From an uncultured Muribaculaceae bacterium (GTDB lineage Bacteria > Bacteroidota > Bacteroidia > Bacteroidales > Muribaculaceae), in the NCBI GenBank assembly GCA_910576935.1, contig CAJTKG010000031.1:1-32397 (forward strand): DNA of 32,397 bases. Direction: 5' to 3'. The notes under the pieces were generated by a model. It ran no database searches and was not told the origin of the DNA. It worked only from the letters and a program-made list of their open reading frames with translations. The position numbers and the translations under genes were made by a program. The first letter of the stretch is position 1, and every line of letters starts with the position of its first letter. Below, piece after piece: positions 6,884 through 13,524 of the stretch.

Positions 6884-7387
6884 TTAGTCGGGTGTTGATT
6901 TGGCGACGAGTTGACCGAGCTCGGTGTCAGTGGGGTTATGAGCTATTATTTTGCCTTCAGGGTCGATGAGAAGTGATCCATAGCCGTCGTCGAGATGATA
7001 TTTCATTTCGAGATCTTTGGCGTCGTCGCCGCTGACATTATGCTGTTGGACCGGGTTTAGTCCGTCGAGTCGTACGATTTCGTTAAACAAAGTTTTCGAA
7101 TCATCGAAGTTTATGCCTACATAGCTGAGGTTTGTATTTTTATGACGGTTGGTCCAGGCTGTATAATTATTTGCCGCTGCTCTCGAGCATGCGTCGTCTG
7201 ATGCCCAAAACGATATTAATACATATTTGCCTTTTAGACTGTTGAGGTCTATTGTGTCGCCGGCGGTGCTTATGGTGATCTCGGGGGCGTCTTTGCCTAT
7301 CGCGGTATTGCGTTCAGTTTTGTTGAATGCGGCCGATACGATCAACAAGCCCAAAAACAGTGCTGCTATCAAAAATGTCTTTTTCAT
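6884..7387 (-). CDS. Thioredoxin-fold (TlpA-like) exported protein lacking the CxxC pair
   Basis: This 167-residue protein has an N-terminal hydrophobic segment (residues 4-20) that acts as a signal or anchor, so it should face the periplasm. The thioredoxin/AhpC-TSA fold is visible in GKDAPEITI, LNSLKGKYVLISFWAS (about 48-63), YVGINFD and LLIDPEGKIIAHNP. The active-site region reads WASDDACSR (61-69) where TlpA-type enzymes have WCxxCR. The first catalytic Cys is Asp65, the second is Ser68, and one Cys sits at 67. Classical dithiol oxidoreductase activity is therefore unlikely. Degenerate relatives are known in Bacteroidetes. The gene lies 69 bases downstream of the GldB-like lipoprotein gene on the same strand and may share its transcript. 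Confidence 0.82.
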   Translation of the reverse strand: MKKTFLIAALFLGLLIVSAAFNKTERNTAIGKDAPEITISTAGDTIDLNSLKGKYVLISFWASDDACSRAAANNYTAWTNRHKNTNLSYVGINFDDSKTLFNEIVRLDGLNPVQQHNVSGDDAKDLEMKYHLDDGYGSLLIDPEGKIIAHNPTDTELGQLVAKSTPD

Positions 7388-7456
7388 TGTTGTATCGGTT
7401 TTAGACTAAAACGTTGAAAAAGACAACAATGTTTAGCCATATCTCTTTGTATTGAC

Positions 7457-8443
7457 TTATTTGGGCGAATAGTCTGAGGCAACAAGAGTTTCGTGGCTGT
7501 TGTAGAAATCGGGCGAAAGAATATGCTGTAATGTCGTTTCGGGGTGGTGCAATAGATAGGAAGCTACTATGCGGTGTCCGATAAACCGACCGGCCTGGCC
7601 CGGTGTGTTCTGTGATATGATGTTGGTTGCCGGGAGCTCGTCGACGAGACGTGAAGCCGTCATCTCGTTGATGTCATACAGTATGTTGCGTGTGGCGAGA
7701 GTTTTCCATATTTCGGCCTCGTGTTCGGTCAGGTAGCTGTAGGCTTCGTCGTCGTAACCGAGAGCGCGGGCTTCGGTAGCGTCGGGTGTCAGTCTCAGTT
7801 TTGCTTCGGTGAGCGCGCCTTCGTATAATATACGGCTCAGAGCCGTAGATCCGTTGGTTCTGACATAAGGAAATTGAGTGGCGATTACAGCTTCTGTCAA
7901 GTCGTAGGGAAGCATTTCGGCCGTTTTTCGGGCACGGCGATAATCGGGTATGCCTGTATACCCGGGATAATCTGCGCCGAGATAATGGTTGAGCGCTATC
8001 ATGGCGACATTGTCGTTGAATATTATGCTTTTATTCAGCCCCCAGACGACGGCGGCATATTTGTAATCCGTAATGTCAAGTCTGTTGCGCTGTGCGGCAT
8101 CCGACATATATGCCACGGTCTCGCCTATGATGGCCGGGGTGGGGAATACTTTCATTACGTCAGGTGAAAATACTCTGACGACGTCTGATTCCGGCCATGA
8201 ATCTATAGTGAAACTGTCAACCCTGCCGTTGTTAACAACTTCGATAAACGCTTTAATTTCATTGTCGTATTTGCTGCGTTTTTCGCATATTTGACAGCTA
8301 TCGTTACCTTGCAGCAGTTTATAAAAAACAATATATAGCGGCGCTACATCGGCGGTCTCTGTTTTTTTGTGTGTGCATGAGCCGGATATTGCTGCGAGTA
8401 ACATGACTGTAATTATAACAGGCATATGGAGTCTGCGTTTCAT
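7457..8443 (-). CDS. GldB-like lipoprotein
   Basis: This 328-residue protein has a lipoprotein signal with the lipidated Cys at about 23 (AISGSC). It resembles the gliding-motility lipoprotein GldB and related predicted metal-dependent hydrolases. Shared features are ALNHYLGADYPGY near residues 147-159, the later MLPYDLTEAVI, and AGRFIGHRIVASYLLHHPE near the C-terminus. A second Cys motif, DSCQICEKR, follows the signal. Non-gliding Bacteroidales keep GldB homologues, so motility is not implied; a link to the cell envelope or secretion machinery is an inference. The start could also be Met7. The next gene on the strand is the degenerate thioredoxin-like protein. Confidence 0.75.
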   Translation of the reverse strand: MKRRLHMPVIITVMLLAAISGSCTHKKTETADVAPLYIVFYKLLQGNDSCQICEKRSKYDNEIKAFIEVVNNGRVDSFTIDSWPESDVVRVFSPDVMKVFPTPAIIGETVAYMSDAAQRNRLDITDYKYAAVVWGLNKSIIFNDNVAMIALNHYLGADYPGYTGIPDYRRARKTAEMLPYDLTEAVIATQFPYVRTNGSTALSRILYEGALTEAKLRLTPDATEARALGYDDEAYSYLTEHEAEIWKTLATRNILYDINEMTASRLVDELPATNIISQNTPGQAGRFIGHRIVASYLLHHPETTLQHILSPDFYNSHETLVASDYSPK

Positions 8444-8587
8444 GTGAGTGGCATTTCATTTATACAGTCATAACGTTCAGGAGAGCGAAAAATATATATT
8501 GCTATCTCAAAATTTGACGTTTTTCCTAAAAAAGTATCCGATTTGTCGCATGTCGCGGTTTTTACGAAGTAAAAAAGTGCCAATAAC

Positions 8588-8618
8588 TGTGCTTATCGGC
8601 GAAGATTTGTTAATTTTG
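8588..8618 (+). promoter_or_regulatory. Putative promoter of the amidase gene
   Basis: TGTG (8588-8591), 19 bases, then TAATTTTG (8611-8618). The -7 box is a full match and the -33 element matches at three of four bases. The ATG at 8626 is only 7 bases after the -7 box, so the transcript would be close to leaderless. Confidence 0.55.
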
Positions 8619-8625
8619 CGCTTAT

Positions 8626-9756
8626 ATGGACAAAAGTATCGTCATACGGATTCATAGGCTTAGCCTGTTTATCGTGCTTTCTGTTTTGTCACATCTGTTT
8701 TGTGATGCCGCAGATGCAGGCAGATTTGTGCTGGTACTCGATCCCGGGCACGGAGGCAAAGATTATGGATGTATCGGGAGACTCACCAATGAAAAGACTA
8801 TTGTGCTTGACGTGGCCAAACGATTCGGCAAGATGGTCGGCGATTCGCTCCCTGAAGTTAAAACTGTCTTTACCCGCGACGATGACCGCTATCTTACATT
8901 GCAGGACCGCGCTGATGTCGCCAATCGTGCCGGTGGCGATGTATTCGTGTCGATACACGTCAATTCGCTTGACAAGCGCAACCGCAACCGTGCATCGATT
9001 CATGGAGCGTCGGTCTACACCCTCGGTCTACATCGGTCAGACAGCAATCTCGGTGTCGCGATGCGTGAAAACAGCGTCATGGAGCTTGAAGACGACTACT
9101 CGGAGACTTATCAGGGCTTTGACCCCAATTCGTCGGAATCATATATTATCTTTGAACTCAATCAGAACCAGCATATAAATCTCAGTCTGACGCTTGCCGA
9201 GAAAATGCAGCATCATCTTGTAAGCGATGCCGGCCGTGCCGACAAAGAGGTACGGCAGGCAGGCTTTTGGGTGCTTTGGGCCACGTCGATGCCCTCGGTG
9301 CTTGTCGAACTCGATTTTATATGCAATCCCGAAGCAGAGCGTTTCTTGGACTCCGCCGAGGGGCGTCAGTCGTGTGCCGAGGCTCTTTTTAATGCCTTTG
9401 GTGAATATTATTCACAATATAAAGATGGAGACCACGGCCCCGGTTCGATAGTTACAAAAGGCCTGACGCCTGTCAAAGAGAAAAAAAACGAGTCGTCGAA
9501 GAGTAAGGCTCGCTCTAATGACGGCGGGGTGAAATACAGCGTTCAGGTGCTTGCGGTCAAGCATGCTCTTAAAAAGAATGCGCCCGATCTCAAAGGTCTT
9601 GAACGAACGGCTTATTATCGTGAAGGAAAATACTATAATTATTATTGCGGCCAGTTTGATTCTCGCGAGGATGCAAAGAAATATCTTGCTAAAATCAAGA
9701 AACGCTATCCTAAAGCGTTTATAATAAAGACGCGCAACGGCAAACGAATAAAATAA
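8626..9756 (+). CDS. N-acetylmuramoyl-L-alanine amidase with C-terminal SPOR-like domain
   Basis: This 376-residue periplasmic enzyme should cleave the amide bond between MurNAc and the stem peptide, which supports daughter-cell separation and wall turnover. A signal segment spans about 8-28. The Amidase_3 domain covers about 34-265 with zinc ligands His42 (DPGHGG), Glu56 (NEK) and His111 (SIHVNS) and catalytic Glu229 (VELDF). A lysine- and serine-rich linker (about 283-300) leads to a SPOR-like domain (303-375: KYSVQVLAV, then YYNYYCGQFDSREDAKKYL) that would target denuded septal glycan. The MCE gene follows after 17 bases, so the two are probably co-transcribed. This amidase-then-MlaD order fits an envelope-maintenance operon. 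Confidence 0.93.
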   Translation: MDKSIVIRIHRLSLFIVLSVLSHLFCDAADAGRFVLVLDPGHGGKDYGCIGRLTNEKTIVLDVAKRFGKMVGDSLPEVKTVFTRDDDRYLTLQDRADVANRAGGDVFVSIHVNSLDKRNRNRASIHGASVYTLGLHRSDSNLGVAMRENSVMELEDDYSETYQGFDPNSSESYIIFELNQNQHINLSLTLAEKMQHHLVSDAGRADKEVRQAGFWVLWATSMPSVLVELDFICNPEAERFLDSAEGRQSCAEALFNAFGEYYSQYKDGDHGPGSIVTKGLTPVKEKKNESSKSKARSNDGGVKYSVQVLAVKHALKKNAPDLKGLERTAYYREGKYYNYYCGQFDSREDAKKYLAKIKKRYPKAFIIKTRNGKRIK

Positions 9757-9773
9757 ACAAACGAAATATAAAA

Positions 9774-10673
9774 ATGAACAAACTTTTACGCAAAGAATTA
9801 TTGATCGGACTTATAGTCTTGGTGGCTCTGGCCATTCTCTTCTTCGGGGTCAACTATCTGAAAGGCATCAATATGTTTAAGGCGGCAAATTATTACACCG
9901 CCGTCTACACCAACGTCGAAGGTCTTGCTATATCGGCGCCGGTGACTGTCAACGGATATAAGATCGGTCAGGTAAGAGAAATTGAGTATCAGTATGATAA
10001 CCCCGGTCATGTTATGGTCGAAATAGCGCTTGACAAATCTCTTAAAGTGCCCGCCGGGACAAAAGCCGTGCTTACATCAGATCTTCTCGGCACAGCCTCT
10101 ATCGTGCTTGATATGGCAAACAATCACGATTTTCTAAAAGTCGGTTCTGAACTTGTGGCTGAAAATGCTTCGGGTCTGATGGAAAGTGTAAATAACAAAC
10201 TGATGCCATCGGTCGAATCGGTAATGCCCAAAATAGACACACTTCTAACCAATATAAACAAGATTGTCAGCGATCAGGCGGTCATGACATCAGTCAAACG
10301 TCTCGACGCCATCACGGCCAATCTTGAGAAAACGACAGCGCGTCTTGCTACTGCGATGGCATCGATACAACCCATCATGGCCGACGTCAAGACAATCGCG
10401 GGCAATGTGGCTTCGATGTCGGGCGATTTTGCCGAACTTTCATCTCGGCTGAAAGAGTTGCCGATTGATTCGCTCACTGCAGACCTCGCAGTTGTGACAG
10501 CCAATCTGCGTCAACTTTCCGAACAACTCAACAACTCAGATTCGACTGTCGGCAAGTTGACCAATGATCCGGCTCTCTATGACAATCTCAATGAGACGGT
10601 CAAGGCTCTCGATGCTCTTCTGAAAGATATAAAAGAAAACCCCAAACGGTATATAAGCATAAAGCTGCTTTGA
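9774..10673 (+). CDS. mlaD: MCE/MlaD family lipid-transport protein
   Basis: This 299-residue protein has one N-terminal membrane helix (about 8-27) followed by an MCE domain (about 37-120: YYTAVYTNVEGLAISAPV, then VNGYKIGQVREI, and later AVLTSDLLGTASIVLD). MCE proteins form hexameric rings that move phospholipids between the inner and outer membrane. The remainder (about 135-290) is a long helical, coiled-coil-like region with repeated Leu/Ala spacing that may extend the channel. In complete Mla systems the ATPase MlaF and permease MlaE are encoded nearby; neither is in this window. The gene probably belongs to one transcript with the amidase. Confidence 0.9.
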   Translation: MNKLLRKELLIGLIVLVALAILFFGVNYLKGINMFKAANYYTAVYTNVEGLAISAPVTVNGYKIGQVREIEYQYDNPGHVMVEIALDKSLKVPAGTKAVLTSDLLGTASIVLDMANNHDFLKVGSELVAENASGLMESVNNKLMPSVESVMPKIDTLLTNINKIVSDQAVMTSVKRLDAITANLEKTTARLATAMASIQPIMADVKTIAGNVASMSGDFAELSSRLKELPIDSLTADLAVVTANLRQLSEQLNNSDSTVGKLTNDPALYDNLNETVKALDALLKDIKENPKRYISIKLL

Positions 10674-11021
10674 AAAACGCTTCGAATGCTTGTTTGGAAT
10701 CATTTCAAATAAGCGTTTCGACGGCTTTACCGGTTTTCAATTGTTAAAACATAGCGGTTGACAATGTTTCACGGCCTCGAAGTTATTCGGGGCCGTTATT
10801 GTGGAACATAAAATATTATTTGCAAACAGCTGTTTCATACGTGTTTACGCTGATAAAAAATTCCCATTAAAGATGTTTGCGATAATGCGATTATAATCGG
10901 TTGATGACTATGTTGTTATCAAATAATTAAAAAAGGCAAATATTTTAGAGCTATTTTTTTAGAAAAAAAATTGTGAAATTTGTTTTCGCAAAGTAACCGA
11001 TAAACAACAATCGATACCTAT
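10674..11021 (+). other. Intergenic region upstream of dnaA
   Basis: These 348 bases hold no gene that I can support. They contain an imperfect inverted repeat right after mlaD (AAACGCTT at 10675-10682 and AAGCGTTT at 10711-10718), a hairpin terminator (10771-10796), and an AT-rich stretch before dnaA. The closest promoter-like -7 box is GAAATTTG at 10975-10982, which is a poor fit. I saw no DnaA-box cluster, so I do not call an origin here. Confidence 0.6.
10771..10800 (+). terminator. Probable terminator after mlaD
   Basis: ACGGCCTCGAA (10771-10781) pairs with TTCGGGGCCGT (10786-10796) over 11 bases with one G-T pair and a GTTA loop. The following T tract is weak (TATTGT), so termination may be partial. 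Confidence 0.6.
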
Positions 11022-12419
11022 ATGGTAATGGAAAATGTCAATAACGACAAATGGCGGGAGTGCCTCCTTTTTATAAAGGATAATATTCCGGCTGCGCAAT
11101 ACGACGCGTGGTTCAGTCCGATAACGGCAAGTGTCAGTGATAATAATATTTATCTGATGCTCCAGTCGTCTTATGTCGCAGACATTATTGAAGAGCGCTA
11201 CTTATCGGTTCTTGGCGCTGCAATCCGCAAGGTCTATGGCGACGGATATAAACTCATATATAAATATCGTCAGGTTCAGAGTCAGCCCGACACCGTTGTC
11301 AGTGTGCGCGCAAACGCTCCGTCGTCAGCTATCATGGCTCAGTCAAAGAACGCCATGCCGGCCAATCCGTTCAAGCCCATTGACCTTCAGCCCATCGATC
11401 CGCAACTCAATCCCCGTTACACTTTTGAGAACTATTGCGTCAGCGAGAGCAATAAGATAGCACAATCGATAGGTGAGTCGATCGCCATGGACCCCAAATG
11501 CAAGACTTTTAATCCACTTTTCGTCTTTGGTCCGACAGGTGTGGGCAAGACGCATCTTATCCAGGCTATCGGCATCAGAATCAAGGAGCAGAACCCGGCT
11601 GCGAGAGTGCTCTATGTCACGGCCCGTTTGTTCGAGAGCCAGTTTACGGCTGCGCGTCTCAAAGGTGAGATCAACAACTTCTTTTATTTCTACCAGAGTA
11701 TAGACACTCTGATAATTGACGATATACAGGATCTCAACGGCAAGCCGGCCACGCAGAACACTTTCTTCCATATCTTTAATCATCTGCATCAGAATAATAA
11801 ACAGATCATTCTTTCAAGTGATTGTGCACCCTCTGACATGGAAGGTTTTGAAGCCCGTCTGCTGTCTCGTTTCAAGTGGGGTATGTCTGTCGAGCTTGGC
11901 CGTCCCGACTCGGTGTTGCGTCGCGAGGTATTGATTCAGAAATCAGAGCAGGACGGCCTGTCGCTCTCGGGCGATGTCATAGATCTGATTGCGGCCAATA
12001 TCACTGACAGTATACGAGAGCTTGAAGGTATAGTGGTCTCGCTGATCGGACACGCAACCGTCAACAACTGTGAGGTCGATGTCGATCTGGCAAAGAATGT
12101 TCTCTCGAATTATGTGAAAATCAGCCGCAGGCAGGTCAACTTCGAGTTGATTGCCGAACATGTAAGTTCATACTATGGCATCAAGCCCGATATGCTTTTC
12201 ACCAAATCGCGTAAGCGTGAGATTTCTGACGCACGCCAGATGATAATGTATCTCGCCAAAAAACTGACAAACATGTCGCTCAAAGCCATAGGCGCACGCA
12301 TCGACCGCACTCATGCGACGGTTATCTATGCCTGCAACAGCATCGAGGAGCGTCTTTCGCTTGAGAAGCAGTTGCGCGACGATGTGTCGTCGATCGAAGC
12401 CTCGCTCATGGAGGCGTAA
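11022..12419 (+). CDS. dnaA: Chromosomal replication initiator protein DnaA
   Basis: DnaA (465 residues) binds DnaA boxes at the origin, oligomerises with ATP and opens the duplex. Domain I spans about 8-80 (WRECLLFIKDNIPAAQYDAW). A linker covers about 85-130. The AAA+ domain starts near PRYTFENYCV, with Walker A GPTGVGKT (170-177) and Walker B LIIDD (230-234). Domain IV at the C-terminus carries the DNA-binding signature (RQMIMYLAKKLTNMSLKAIG, then DRTHATVIYACNSI). The canonical DHTTV reads THATV here, a small deviation in the box-contacting motif. Translation may instead begin at Met3 (11028). The gene is convergent with the nitroreductase, only 12 bases apart. No DnaN follows, as is common in this phylum. 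Confidence 0.96.
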   Translation: MVMENVNNDKWRECLLFIKDNIPAAQYDAWFSPITASVSDNNIYLMLQSSYVADIIEERYLSVLGAAIRKVYGDGYKLIYKYRQVQSQPDTVVSVRANAPSSAIMAQSKNAMPANPFKPIDLQPIDPQLNPRYTFENYCVSESNKIAQSIGESIAMDPKCKTFNPLFVFGPTGVGKTHLIQAIGIRIKEQNPAARVLYVTARLFESQFTAARLKGEINNFFYFYQSIDTLIIDDIQDLNGKPATQNTFFHIFNHLHQNNKQIILSSDCAPSDMEGFEARLLSRFKWGMSVELGRPDSVLRREVLIQKSEQDGLSLSGDVIDLIAANITDSIRELEGIVVSLIGHATVNNCEVDVDLAKNVLSNYVKISRRQVNFELIAEHVSSYYGIKPDMLFTKSRKREISDARQMIMYLAKKLTNMSLKAIGARIDRTHATVIYACNSIEERLSLEKQLRDDVSSIEASLMEA

Positions 12420-12431
12420 GACCGCTCGGTT

Positions 12432-13181
12432 TTAAATCTTGAATTTTTTACTTTCGATAAACTCTCTGTAGACCTCAGAGAAGTGTTCGTTGTTTGCCTT
12501 CGGATAGCGTATGTCGGTAAACACTTGAGCGAGTGTTTCTTTATTGTTTTCGGCTATAAAACGACCGGAATCCTCGCGAGCCTCTTTTGCGGCATAAATG
12601 TTGTCGATGCGCGTGGGTGTGTAGTCATTATACCGCTCATTGTGTATAAAGGCGTCAGCGGCAAGGCGGTCGCTTATCTCCGGCATCGATGCGGGATAGC
12701 CTGCGGTGAGCGTTGTCACCGGCACGACTCTGTCAGGCAAACCGAGCGTTTCGGCTATCTGAGGTGCGTTGTATGTCGTTGTGCCGAGGTAACAGCAGCC
12801 TATACCGTTCATTTCGGCTATGGTGACAAACTGCTGGGCGAAAATGGTGGTATCAAGCACAGCTGTCATGAATGACTGGAAGTTGTCATAGCCCGGTGTT
12901 GCATTGCGGCATTCACACCATTTCACAAAACGGTTGAAGTCGGCGCAGAATGTCAGTACGACATCGGCCGACATGACCGACGGCTGATTGAAATGGCAGG
13001 GTGCAAGGATTTTTTTCTTGTCATTGTCACGGGTGACAATGACGCTGTAAAGTTGCATATTGCCGGTTGTAGGGGCATGGCTTGCCGCTTCGAGCATTTC
13101 GCTCAGCAAACTGTCGCTGATGCGACGGTCTGTGTAACTTCTGACCGTGCGCCGTGTGGTGAAAAATTCTTTTTCTTTCAT
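12432..13181 (-). CDS. Nitroreductase family protein (NfsA/FRP-like flavin oxidoreductase)
   Basis: This 249-residue cytoplasmic protein fits the FMN-dependent NAD(P)H nitroreductase family. The N-terminal FMN-phosphate motif is TRRTVRSYTDRRIS (about 8-21), followed by ASHAPTTGNMQLYSVIV (33-49). A dimer-core region NGIGCCYLGTTTYNAPQIAETLGLP (about 129-153) and the TTLTAGYP segment are also typical. The C-terminal tail with FIAENNKETLAQVFTDIRY resembles the NfsA/FRP subgroup. Its physiological substrate cannot be told from sequence. It is divergent from the ribonucleotide reductase, and the shared 343-base interval contains a repeated palindrome-like element. Confidence 0.88.
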   Translation of the reverse strand: MKEKEFFTTRRTVRSYTDRRISDSLLSEMLEAASHAPTTGNMQLYSVIVTRDNDKKKILAPCHFNQPSVMSADVVLTFCADFNRFVKWCECRNATPGYDNFQSFMTAVLDTTIFAQQFVTIAEMNGIGCCYLGTTTYNAPQIAETLGLPDRVVPVTTLTAGYPASMPEISDRLAADAFIHNERYNDYTPTRIDNIYAAKEAREDSGRFIAENNKETLAQVFTDIRYPKANNEHFSEVYREFIESKKFKI

Positions 13182-13280
13182 GAGCTGATGTTTTTATGTC
13201 GCGAATGTAATGATTTTTCGCCTTTGTGTGATAGATGATTATAAAAAAGTTTTCAACATTTTGTTTATTCGGCGAAAATC

Positions 13281-13372
13281 GTTTTGGAAAACAATTTGAT
13301 GTGGCTTGAATTTTAATTGTTTGAAAATGTGATGTTTGTGAAATTTTTTGGAAAACTTATCGACAATTTGAT
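13281..13372. repeat. Two copies of a TTTTGGAAAAC...CAATTTGAT element
   Basis: TTTTGGAAAAC occurs at 13282-13292 and 13346-13356. CAATTTGAT occurs at 13292-13300 and 13364-13372. The first copy is GTTTTGGAAAAC, a near-palindrome. The spacing between the 11-mers is 64 bases. The pair lies upstream of the nrdJ promoter and could be a regulator-binding site. Confidence 0.55.
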
Positions 13373-13389
13373 TTTATATTGCTGTAAAA

Positions 13390-13421
13390 TTTGGCGGGTT
13401 CAGATTAATTTTACAACTTTG
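13390..13421 (+). promoter_or_regulatory. Promoter of nrdJ
   Basis: TTTG (13390-13393), exactly 20 bases, then CAACTTTG (13414-13421). Seven of the eight -7 positions, and all -33 positions, agree with the Bacteroidetes consensus. The start would be near 13427. Confidence 0.65.
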
Positions 13422-13524
13422 CAACGTGTCTTGGCATTAATGCTTTTTTGTCGGGTCGCTTTGCATAAATAATACACAAATAATAATTATATTTTCGATA
13501 AACGAATTATTAACACGCGCTATC

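Larger units (their letters stand above)
13182..13524. other. AT-rich divergent regulatory region between nitroreductase and nrdJ
   Basis: I see no gene in these 343 bases. They contain a repeated element (13281-13372) and the nrdJ promoter (13390-13421). I looked for a cobalamin riboswitch because the downstream enzyme needs B12, but found no recognisable B12 box or long structured leader. The leader after the promoter is about 98 bases. Confidence 0.6.

Noticed and set aside
8448..8657. 69-codon plus-strand frame before the amidase
   Set aside because: It overlaps the amidase promoter and start, has no recognisable features, and sits in AT-rich intergenic sequence.
10674..11021. Replication origin next to dnaA
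   Set aside because: I saw no cluster of TTATNCACA-like boxes or repeated AT-rich 13-mers, and dnaN or other origin-linked genes are absent.
13422..13524. Cobalamin riboswitch ahead of the B12-dependent reductase
   Set aside because: The leader is only about 100 bases, AT-rich, and shows no B12-box or the expected long structured RNA.
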